DNA from: Streptomyces chartreusis
Lineage (GTDB): Bacteria > Actinomycetota > Actinomycetes > Streptomycetales > Streptomycetaceae
NCBI RefSeq assembly: GCF_008704715.1
Contig: NZ_CP023689.1
Span: forward strand, 1,054,001-1,118,000
Length of the DNA stretch: 64,000 nt
Direction of reading: 5' to 3'
Shown here: positions 8,131 to 37,100 of the stretch, piece by piece
How positions within the stretch are numbered: the first letter of the stretch is position 1
Layout: every line of letters starts with the position of its first letter
The notes under the pieces: generated by a model
Database searches by the model: none
Told to the model about the DNA's origin: nothing
What the model saw: the letters and a program-made list of their open reading frames with translations, nothing else
Position numbers and translations under genes: made by a program

Positions 8131-8305
8131 TCCTTTCGTGCGGAAGCGACGTCCGGACACGTCATGATGTGCCGCCGGTCTCGGTGTTTTCCCGAGTCTT
8201 CGGCGCACTTTCCGCGCCGCTCGATGACGAACTTATGCGCTGGGCGCACATGGACCCAGTTGGGTGTTTCCATCGGCGGGTAATTCGATGGAATGGGCAC
8301 ACGAA
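8131..8305 (-). promoter_or_regulatory. Likely promoter region of the tailoring operon
   Basis: This is the longest non-coding stretch upstream of the tailoring genes and is clearly less GC-rich than its surroundings. With the 4-base gaps removed it lies between a candidate hairpin at the end of the regulator gene and the glycosyltransferase start. I see a short inverted repeat (CTCGG-7-CCGAG on the minus strand) but no convincing -10/-35 pair and no clear SARP-type heptamer array. The promoter call rests on position and base composition. Confidence 0.4.
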
Positions 8306-8335
8306 TTCCCCGGCCATTGTCGGTCGTTCGGGGAA
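8306..8335 (-). terminator. Possible hairpin after the regulator gene
   Basis: TTCCCCG at 8306-8312 pairs with CGGGGAA at 8329-8335, a 7-bp stem with a 16-base loop, starting 21 bases beyond the regulator stop codon. There is no T-tract. The long loop makes this a weak candidate. Confidence 0.35.
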
Positions 8336-8356
8336 ATGACGTGCCGGGTAACCGGA

Positions 8357-11056
8357 TCACACGGTCAGCTGGGCCGCGGTGCTTTCGGTCCAGGCCTCGG
8401 CGCGGCGCCTGCGGTCCTCACGGACGGTACGCGGCACGAGCGCGTCGACGGCCTCGCGGGTGGCCGGATGCCGGAAGGCGTAGCGCAGGGCACCGGTGGC
8501 GGAGGGGTGCCGGGAGCGGCGCAGGAAGTCCCGGCGCTCCAGGTGGTCGAGCCAGTGCGCGGCCTCGCTGCGGTCCACGCCGCCGACCGCGGCGACTCCG
8601 TCGGCGCAGCACACGCCGCCCAGGGCGGAGGCGCACACGAGGACGGCCTTGGCGAGCGGCGGGAGGGTGTCGAGGTGGGCGGCGACGACCTGCCGCACAT
8701 GACGGGGCATCGCCGGCGGCCCGAAATCACGGCCGGCCAGTTCCCGGGCGTACTCCAGGGCATAGAGGGGGTTGCCGCCGATCCGGGCGAGGACGTCACG
8801 CCGCAGTTCGGCGGGGAGCGCGCCGCCGCCGACGGCGAGGAGGGCGTCCAGCAGCGCGGCGGAGGACGCCTCGTCGAGCGGGTCGAGGGTGAGGGCGAGG
8901 GCGTCGCGCCGGCCGCCGCCCCAGGTGGGCCTGCGGTCGAGGAGTTCGGGGCGTGCGGTGACGGCGAGGAGGAGGGGTACGGGTCCGGCGGCGTCGGCGA
9001 GTTCGGTGACGAGGTCCAGGACCGGGTCGGGTGCGGAGTGCAGGTCCTCCAGGACGAGGAGCAGGGGGCGTTCGGCGGCGAGTCCGGTGAGCAGGAGCCG
9101 CCAGGCGGTGGCGAGGTCGGGCCAGTCGGCGGGGGCGGGCGGCTCCGCGCGCAGGAGCGGGCCGAGCCGGTCGAGCAGCCAGGTGCCGCGGTCGCCGGTG
9201 CCGAAGAGGGCGTGGACGGTGCGGGCGAGGGCGTCGTGGGCACAGTCGCCGGTGCCGGTGTCTGTCACCCTGGCGGAGGCTGTGCCGGTGGCCGAGGCGA
9301 GGGTGCGGTCGAGGAGGGCGAGCGGCCTGTCGCGGTCGCACCAGGAGCTGTGGCCGGTGACGACCCGGTATCCGTGCGGGGAGCGGCGGGCGAGCCGGGC
9401 GAGTTCGGCCATGAGCCGGGTCTTTCCGGCGCCGGGTTCGCCGAGTGCGGTGAGCAGGCAGGGGCGCTGCCGGCGGGCCACGTCGTCGAGCGCTCCGCCC
9501 AGTTGGGCCAACTCGCGGTCCCGGCCCACCAGGGCGGGCGGGGTGTCCGTGCGGGCGCTGCGGGTGCCGAGCGGTTCGGCCGCGCCGTCGGGTCCGGCGG
9601 GGCCGTAGACGAGGGAGCGTTCGGTGCCGGAGCGGGTCGTGGCGCACACCCGGATGCCGCCGGGCGGCACGGTCCGAAGCAGGTCGGCGCAGCTCTGCGG
9701 AACGGCGCCGTTCACGATGGGCACGGCTCCGGTGCCGTCGGCGGCGCAGGTGACGACGACGTCGCCGGTGGCCACGGCCACGCGGGGCGCGGAGCCGCCG
9801 TGCACGGGGACGGGGCCGCCCGCGCCGTACTGGCGGAGTCTGCGCAGGATCGCCCGGCCGGCCCGGACCGCGCGTTCGGCGTCGTCCTCGCGGGTGCGGA
9901 CGACGCCGAACAGGGCGAAGGTGACCGGTCCGAGGACGCCGGAGACCTTTCCGCCGTGCCGGGCGACCTCGTCGCGGATGGCGACGGCCAGTTCCCCGGA
10001 GAGCCGGGCGGCGTCTTCCGGGTCGCCGCCGAGTCCCTTTCCGAGGGTGGTCCGCACGAGCAGCATCGACAGTTGTTTGTGCTGCTCGGTGAGGACGCCG
10101 GCGGGCGCGGCGGGATACGGGAAGGCGGTGGCGCGTGGCGGTGCGGGCAGCGCCGGGTGCCTGGGCGCCGGAGGGCTGTCGAAGCCGACCAGGGCGGCCG
10201 GGGCGACGGCCGCCGGACCGGGCGTGCCCGCTGCCGGCCGCGGGCGGCGGGGTTCGCCGTCGAGGGCCATGATGGCGAGCGCGTCGGGCTGGCCGAGGAC
10301 GGGATCGTGGTCGAGGACGGCGCGCTCCACGGCACGCAGGACCCGGCCCGGCTCCAGGCCGAGCCGGGAGGCCAGCGCGGTCCTGGTGCGGCGGTAGGCG
10401 TCCAGGGCGTCGGACTGGTGGCCGCGCCGGTAGAGGGCGAGCATCAGCTGGGCGCACAGCCGCTCGCGCTCGGGTTCGCGCTCGGCGTGGGTGCGGAGTT
10501 CCTCCAGCACGTCGTCGTGCCGTCCGCAGGCGAGTTCGGCCTCGTACAGGTCCTCGCGGGTGGCCGTGCGGGCCTGGGCGAGGGTGCGCAGTTCGGGCCA
10601 GTCGGTGCCCGACTCGGCGAGGTCGGCGAGGACGGGGCCGCGCCACAGGTCGAGGGCGGCGCGCAGGGTACGGGCGGCGGAGGACCAGGCTCCGGCGGCG
10701 AGGTCGGCGTGGCCTCGGTCGGCGAGGGCCCGGTAGGCGGTGAGGTCGAGGTCGTCGCCGTCGACGCGCAGCAGATAGCCGGGGGCATGGGTAAGGAGTA
10801 CGGGGCCGCCGTGGGCGTCCTCGGTGTCGTCGGCGGCGAGGAGTCCGCGCAGGGCGGAGACCGCGTTCTGGAGCATCTTGCGGGCGGTGGGCGGTGGTTC
10901 GCCGGCCCACAGGGCACGCATCAGGGCGCTGGTCGCGACGACCTCGTTGGCGTGCAGCAGCAGATGGCCGAGGGTGGCGCGCTGTTTGACGCCGCTCAGC
11001 GCGACCGGGCCGCTGTCGCCGAGGACCGTCAGCGGGCCCAGCACCTGGAATTTCAT
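8357..11056 (-). CDS. SARP-type pathway regulator with cyclase-like and AAA ATPase domains
   Basis: An 899-aa transcriptional activator. Residues 1-95 form the winged-helix DNA-binding domain (MKFQVLGPLTVLG, KQRATLGHLLLHANEVV, LWAGEPPPTARKMLQNAVS). About 100-260 is the BTAD helical domain (LDLTAYRALAD, LWRGPVLADL, ALDAYRRTR). A Pro/Ala linker follows, then about 350-500 resembles nucleotidyl cyclase regions (LLVRTTLGKG, RVAVATGDVVV), probably non-catalytic. An AAA/STAND ATPase occupies the rest, with Walker A GEPGAGKT near residue 545 and Walker B LLLVLEDLH near 668. This architecture matches PimR/SanG-type SARPs that switch on antifungal and polyketide clusters. GGGAG precedes the ATG by about ten bases; the frame upstream has no such site. 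It has its own upstream region bounded by a strong hairpin, so it is likely expressed separately and controls the adjacent operons. Confidence 0.91.
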   Translation of the reverse strand: MKFQVLGPLTVLGDSGPVALSGVKQRATLGHLLLHANEVVATSALMRALWAGEPPPTARKMLQNAVSALRGLLAADDTEDAHGGPVLLTHAPGYLLRVDGDDLDLTAYRALADRGHADLAAGAWSSAARTLRAALDLWRGPVLADLAESGTDWPELRTLAQARTATREDLYEAELACGRHDDVLEELRTHAEREPERERLCAQLMLALYRRGHQSDALDAYRRTRTALASRLGLEPGRVLRAVERAVLDHDPVLGQPDALAIMALDGEPRRPRPAAGTPGPAAVAPAALVGFDSPPAPRHPALPAPPRATAFPYPAAPAGVLTEQHKQLSMLLVRTTLGKGLGGDPEDAARLSGELAVAIRDEVARHGGKVSGVLGPVTFALFGVVRTREDDAERAVRAGRAILRRLRQYGAGGPVPVHGGSAPRVAVATGDVVVTCAADGTGAVPIVNGAVPQSCADLLRTVPPGGIRVCATTRSGTERSLVYGPAGPDGAAEPLGTRSARTDTPPALVGRDRELAQLGGALDDVARRQRPCLLTALGEPGAGKTRLMAELARLARRSPHGYRVVTGHSSWCDRDRPLALLDRTLASATGTASARVTDTGTGDCAHDALARTVHALFGTGDRGTWLLDRLGPLLRAEPPAPADWPDLATAWRLLLTGLAAERPLLLVLEDLHSAPDPVLDLVTELADAAGPVPLLLAVTARPELLDRRPTWGGGRRDALALTLDPLDEASSAALLDALLAVGGGALPAELRRDVLARIGGNPLYALEYARELAGRDFGPPAMPRHVRQVVAAHLDTLPPLAKAVLVCASALGGVCCADGVAAVGGVDRSEAAHWLDHLERRDFLRRSRHPSATGALRYAFRHPATREAVDALVPRTVREDRRRRAEAWTESTAAQLTV

Positions 11057-11234
11057 GCCGGTGTCGCTCCCGTTCGCTCCGGCCCGGGAACAGCCGGAGG
11101 ACCGGAAGGAGACGAAAGGGACGATGAAAAGGGACGGCTCCCTCTCCCGGTGTTCCCGCCGGTTTCCCGAATGCGCCGAACCGATTTTCCGGTGCCGTTC
11201 TTGCCGTACTCCGCAATGATTCCGAGGGACCCGT
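11057..11234 (-). promoter_or_regulatory. Upstream region of the regulator gene
   Basis: No gene lies in 11057-11364. The left part holds two copies of AAAGGGACG (plus-strand 11115-11123 and 11128-11136; 13 bases start to start), a possible operator or just a purine-rich leader. The right part is occupied by the hairpin at 11235-11277 that ends the ABC exporter transcript. A promoter for the regulator must lie between them unless there is readthrough. I could not recognise specific promoter hexamers. Confidence 0.4.
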
Positions 11235-11277
11235 ACGGCCGTTCTCCGGTCTCGCACCAGGCCCGGAGAACGGCCGT
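11235..11277 (-). terminator. Perfect 15-bp hairpin terminator after the ABC exporter
   Basis: ACGGCCGTTCTCCGG (11235-11249) and CCGGAGAACGGCCGT (11263-11277) are exact inverse complements around a 13-base loop. It lies 88 bases past the exporter stop codon. There is no U-tract, which is normal for Streptomyces terminators. It probably ends the loading-module-to-exporter transcript. Confidence 0.82.
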
Positions 11278-11364
11278 CGGACATTCACCCTCTGGATCCG
11301 GAATGGATGCTATCGGCGTCCCGGTGGGGCGGTCACTGGGGAAAACACTGGTCCTGCGCGGGCG

Positions 11365-13332
11365 TCAGGAGGCGCGCCAGCGCAGCGCCCGGTCGGCGAT
11401 CCACAGCGAAGCCACCGAGGCGACGGCGAGGACGGCCACGTCCAGGGCGAACGTGCCGTCGATGTCGCCGGTGACGCTGTGCCGGATGGCGTCGGCGCCG
11501 TAGCTGGTCGGCATGACGTAGCTGATGACGCGCAGCGCGACCGGCAGGGACTCCATCGGGATGAGCAGCGGGGCGCCCAGCAGCAGCAGGAAGTTGAGCA
11601 TGTAGGTGACGATGGAGATGAGCTCGATCTTGTCGATGAGGCTGCCGATGACGAGGCCGAGCGCGGCGAGCGGCAGGGCGGTCAGCGGATACACGAACAG
11701 CAGCGTCGGCGACAGCGTGAGCTCGATGTCGTAGAGCACCTCCACGGCGAGCAGGGAGGTGACCAGGCCGGGCGCGATGAGCAGCAGCCGGGCGGCGACG
11801 AACGCCGTCACGAAGGCCACTTTGCTGATGGGCAGCGAGGCGTAGTACATCATCGAGCCCTCGGCCTTGATGGCGCCGATCCGCTGGGCGATGGCGGTGG
11901 TGCCGAGCGCGGCGATGGAGAACACGCCGGAGCCGCTCGCGATGTACAGCAGGCTGGCCTGGTCGGTGAGGCCGCTGCCGATGCGGGAGAACCCGAACAC
12001 CATGGTCAGCGGCATGAAGATGCCGAAGACCATGTGGACGTGCCAGGACGTCCGCACGATCAGCATGTGCTCGAACCACAGGTACTTGAAGGACGTGCCG
12101 AAGGTGGCCAGCCGGGCCCCGAGGGTGCGCCGTGGGACCCGGGTGGGGGCCGGGGCGGTCGAGGGCGCCGGCCGGGGTGTACGGGCGGCGGGCAGGGGGC
12201 CGCGCCGGGTGGCGGGCGAGGTGGTCGTGGGCGCGGCGGCGTCGGGTTCGGCACCCGGGGCACCGACGGTGGCGAGTTCCTTGACGGGAGGCGGCTGTTC
12301 GGGCGAGTCGGGCGCCCGGTGGGCCGGCTCGGGCTCGGCCGGCTTCTCCGGCTCGCCGACGGGTTCCGGCTTGAGGCTGAGGTAGACGTCCTCCAGCGTG
12401 GGCCGGGCGAACCGGAAGTCGTCGACGCGGGTCACCCCGACATCGGTGACCAGGACCTCCAGCAGGGGCTGGATCCGGTCGGGCGGCGCGGTGACGAGGT
12501 AGCTGCCGCTGCGGTCGCCCGGCGAGACGACACCGATCCGGCCGAGCCGCGCGGCCTCCGCCTCGGTGAGGCTGCCGCCGTCACGGACGAACAGCTCCAG
12601 CCGCGCCTGGGCGCCGGTCTGCTCCTTGAGTTCGCCGGGCGTGCCCATGGCGGTGATACGGCCGCCGTGCATGACGGCTACGCGGTGGACGGCCTTCTCC
12701 GCCTCCAGCACGTTGTGGGTGACGAGGACGATCGTCGTGCCGTCCTCGGCGGCCCGGCGCTGCACGATGTCCCAGATCAACCGCCGGTTGTGCGGGTCGA
12801 GTTCGTTGGTGGGCTCGTCCAGCACGATGAGTTCGGGGCGTCCCATCAGGGTCATGCCGAAGTTCACCAGCCGCATCAAACCACCGCTGAGCCGCTCCAC
12901 CTGCCGGTCGGCGTACGGCCCGAGACCCAGCTCCTCGATCAGCTCGTCGGTCTGGCGCCGGGCGTCCGCCTCGCTCTGCCCGCGCAGCCGCCCCGTGTAG
13001 TGCAGGGCCCGGCGTGCCTCGATCAGCCGCATCGACAGGCCGCGCTGCGGCAGGAACCCGACGGTGGACTTCACCAGCTCGGGGTGGCGCACCACGTCGA
13101 TGCCGTTCACGGTGATGGAGCCCGACGTCGGACGCACCAGACCCAGCATCTGGAGGACCAGTGTCGTCTTGCCGGCGCCGTTGGCGCCGAACAGGCCGAA
13201 CACCTGCCCGCGCGGCACGTTGAACGTCAACCCGTCGTTGGCCTTGATGAGTTCACCGCCCCGGCCACGATAGGCGCGCACCAGATCACGCACCTCCACG
13301 GCCGGACCGTCGTCCGTCTTGACCATGCCCAC
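11365..13332 (-). CDS. ABC exporter with fused ATPase and membrane domains
   Basis: A 655-aa half-transporter. The N-terminal nucleotide-binding domain has Walker A GANGAGKTT near residue 50, signature LSGGL near 148, Walker B ELIVLDEPT followed by the H-loop in VLVTHN. About residues 320-400 form a low-complexity Pro/Ala/Glu/Thr linker. The C-terminal part is an ABC-2 type permease with roughly six hydrophobic segments (for example MVFGIFMPLTMVFGF, LLLIAPGLVTSLLAVEVL, MLNFLLLLGAPLLIP). Homologues dimerise in the membrane and export antibiotics, giving self-resistance; that role for the polyketide is inferred. I chose the GTG at 13332, which has AGAGG nine bases upstream; the ATG at 13326 has poorer spacing. 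It follows the tetraene PKS by 122 bases and is likely cotranscribed with it. NBD and permease in one chain is less usual than two genes. Confidence 0.9.
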   Translation of the reverse strand: MGMVKTDDGPAVEVRDLVRAYRGRGGELIKANDGLTFNVPRGQVFGLFGANGAGKTTLVLQMLGLVRPTSGSITVNGIDVVRHPELVKSTVGFLPQRGLSMRLIEARRALHYTGRLRGQSEADARRQTDELIEELGLGPYADRQVERLSGGLMRLVNFGMTLMGRPELIVLDEPTNELDPHNRRLIWDIVQRRAAEDGTTIVLVTHNVLEAEKAVHRVAVMHGGRITAMGTPGELKEQTGAQARLELFVRDGGSLTEAEAARLGRIGVVSPGDRSGSYLVTAPPDRIQPLLEVLVTDVGVTRVDDFRFARPTLEDVYLSLKPEPVGEPEKPAEPEPAHRAPDSPEQPPPVKELATVGAPGAEPDAAAPTTTSPATRRGPLPAARTPRPAPSTAPAPTRVPRRTLGARLATFGTSFKYLWFEHMLIVRTSWHVHMVFGIFMPLTMVFGFSRIGSGLTDQASLLYIASGSGVFSIAALGTTAIAQRIGAIKAEGSMMYYASLPISKVAFVTAFVAARLLLIAPGLVTSLLAVEVLYDIELTLSPTLLFVYPLTALPLAALGLVIGSLIDKIELISIVTYMLNFLLLLGAPLLIPMESLPVALRVISYVMPTSYGADAIRHSVTGDIDGTFALDVAVLAVASVASLWIADRALRWRAS

Positions 13333-13454
13333 GTCTCATCGCCTCTTCGGCTCAGGGACCCGGCCGAGCCGCTGGTCCGCCGTTCGTGTACCGGTTTCGC
13401 CCACGCTAGGCGGGGCGTGGCAGGGGACATCAGTGGAAGTTCTCCACCTCTCGG

Positions 13455-34073
<20,619 letters not shown>

Positions 34074-34101
34074 GGCGGGCTCTCTCAAGTCGGGCGGGGC
34101 G

Positions 34102-37100
34102 TCAGTCCGAGGTGGTCTCGGCCGCGAGCCGCAGCAGGCTCTCGCCGTCGAGGGCGTCCAGGTCGTGTGCGTCGCTCCCGCCGGTGGGGGCGTCGGTGGT
34201 CGCGGGGTCACCGTCGGCGAGTTGCAGGATCAGCTCCAGCAGTCCGGCCTTGCGCAGCCGCGCGGGCGGCACGGCGGCGAGGGCGGCGCGGACCGCGGCG
34301 TCCGGGTCGTCGCCCGCGTCGGTTGCGGCGGGGGCGTCGGGGAAGAGCTCGGTGCGCAGGTGGGCGGCGACCGCGGTGGCGTTGGGGTGGTCGAAGACGA
34401 GGGAGGCGGGCAGGGCGAGGCCGGTGACGGCCTTGAGCCGGTTACGCAGGTCGACGGCGCTGACGGAGTCGAAGCCGAGGTCTCGCAGGGCGCGTTCGGC
34501 GGGTACGGCGTCGGCGCCGGAGTGGCCCAGGGTGGCGGCGGCCTCGGTGCGGACCAGGTCGAGGAGCAGCCGGGTGCGTTCGACGTCGGGCAGCTCGGCG
34601 AGCCGGTCGCGCAGGCCGGGGCCGTCCTCGGGTTCGGGGGTGTCGGCGGGACCGGGGTCGGTGGCCCGTGCCAGTTCGGACAGCAGGGAGCTGGGCCGGG
34701 CGGCGGTGAAGGCGGGCAGGAACGCCGCCCAGTCGGTGGCCGTCACGGTCAGGCCGCTCACGTCCTCGTCGAGGGCGCGTTGCAGGGCGGCGAGCGCGGT
34801 GGCGGGGTCCATGGGGTGGACGCCGCGGCGGGCGAGTTCGGCGGCGAGGCCGGGTTCGGTGGCCATGCCGGTCTCGCCCCACGCGCCCCACGCGACGGAC
34901 GTGGCGGGCAGCCCGGCGGCGCGGCGGTGGGCGGCGAGCGCGTCCAGGTAGGCGTTGGCGGCGGCGTAGGCGGGCTGGCCTCCGCTGCCCCAGGAGGCGG
35001 CGCCGGAGGAGAACAGCACGAACGCGTCGAGGTCGCGGCCCGCGGTGAGTTCATGGAGGTGCCGGGCCCCGAGGAGTTTGGCGCTGAGCAGCGTCTGGAG
35101 GGTGTCCGGGGTGAGGGCGGTGGTGTCGCTGTCCCCGTCGGAGACACCGGCGGCGTGGACGACGGCGGTCAGCGGCTGCTCGGCGGGCAGGGCGTCGAGG
35201 TGGGCGGCGAGCGCGTCCCGGTCGGCGATGTCACAGGCGGCGACGGTGACACGGGCACCGAGTTCGGCGAGCTGCTTGGCGAGGGTGTCGGCGCCGGGAG
35301 CATCGGGCCCACGTCGGCTGAGCAGCAGCACGTGCGCGGCACCCCGGGCCACGGCCCAGTGAGCGAGACGACTGCCGAGGGCACCGGTACCGCCGGTGAC
35401 GAGGACGGTGCCGCTGGTACGCCAGGGGTTGGCTGCGGAGGGTTCGCGAGCGGGGGCGGGACGGTGGCCGGTATCGGAGGCTGTGCCGCCGGGAACGAGC
35501 ACGGTGCGGCTGGTGCGCCGGGGGTTGGCTGCGGAGGATTCGCCGGCGGGGAGCAGAGGGCTTTTGGTGCCGCCGGTGGGCATGGCCTCGTCCGCGCCGG
35601 CTTCCCCGGCTGCGTCGAGACGGCGGCCGGTGCCGCCGGTGACCGAGGTGCCGCCGGTATCCGCGGCGGTACCGCCGGTGGGCATGGGCTCGGCCGCGCC
35701 GGCTTCCCCGGCTGCGTCGAGACGGCGGCCGGTATCGCCGGTGACCGAGGTGCCGCCGGTATCCGCGGCGGTCCGGCCGGTCCGCCCGGACTTGACCGCG
35801 GTGGGCTCCCCGGCTGCGACGAGGCGTCGTGCGTAAGCTCCGGACGCCCGGAGCGCCAGCTGGTCCTCCGGGGTGTCGGCCGTGAGCAGCGTGGCCAGCA
35901 GCGTCCCGCAGTGGGTGTCGACGGTGTCCGGCAGGTCCGCCAGGCCGCCCCACAGCGCGGGGTGTTCGAGGGCGGCGACCCGGCCGAACCCCCACAGGGT
36001 GCCCTGGGCCGGGTGGCGGACGAGGTCGCCGGGTACGGCGGCGACGGCCTCGCGGGTGAGGCACCACAGACGGGGTCCGGCGGGCCGGTCGGCGAGGGCC
36101 TGGAGCAGGGCGACGGTCGCCGCCAGCCCGACGGGCACCGCCGGGTGACGGACGTCGGCGGGGTCTTCGGCGAGGCCCAGCAGGGATACGACGACGCCGG
36201 GTTGGGTCGGCAGCACCGCCGCCATCGAGGTGCGGTCGGCCGTGGCGGGGTAGACCTCGATGCGGGTCGTTCCGGGGCCGAGGGCGCGGACCACGGTGGT
36301 CACCCAGGGGTCGTCGGCGTGGGTGGCCGGGACGACGACGAGGCGTTGGTCGGCGCCCCGAAGGGGCGCGGGGAACTGCGCGACCGGCCCCGACGCGCCC
36401 GCAGACGACGGCCGGCCACCGGCGGCACTCTGCGCCGGGCGCCCCGTGGCCAGCGGATGCCAGGCGTCGCGGTAGCTCCACGACGCGGCGAGCGCCCGGC
36501 GCCGGGACCGCTGCCGCCAGTCGGCGAGGGCGGGCAGGACGGCGGCGAGTTCGGGCTCGCCGGCGCCCGTCTCGGCGGCGAGCCCGACGGCGTCCGCGTC
36601 GTCGACGAGGTCCCAGAAGGCACTGTCCTCACCGCTGCCGGACCGCACGGGCGCGGTGTCGGCGGTGGGCCAGTAGCGGCGGCGCTGGAAGGGGTAGGTG
36701 GGCAGTTCGACGGCCGGTTCGGAGCGGGCGGCGGAGGGGAAGCAGGGCCGCCAGTCGACGGGCAGGCCCGCCGCCCAGCCGCCCGCCGCCGACAGCAGGA
36801 ACGTCCGGGCGTCACCGGCCTGCCGGCGCACGGAGCCGAGGACGACGGCGTCTTCCGCTCCCGCCGCCTCACACGTCTCGCCGATCGCACCGGCCAGTAC
36901 GGGATGCGGGCTGCTCTCGACGAAGACCCGGTGCCCGGCCGCGAGCAGCGCACGGGTGGCAGCCTCCATGCGCACGGTCTGCCGCAGGTTGCGATACCAG
37001 TAACCGGCGTCCAGGGCGGTGGTGTCGAGCCGGCCACCGGTCACCGTGGAATAGAACGGGACGCGGGCCGGGCGGGGGCTCAACTCGCCCAGGACCGAGA

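Noticed and set aside
13333..13454. Short inverted repeats (CCACGC/GCGTGG and GTGGA/TCCAC) between the tetraene PKS and the exporter.
   Set aside because: Stems of only five or six base pairs are expected by chance in such GC-rich sequence; I see no good terminator here.
34074..34211. Upstream extension of the tetraene PKS frame.
   Set aside because: It overlaps the coding end of the preceding PKS and lacks docking-domain sequence. The docking coiled coil begins at the TTG at 34073.
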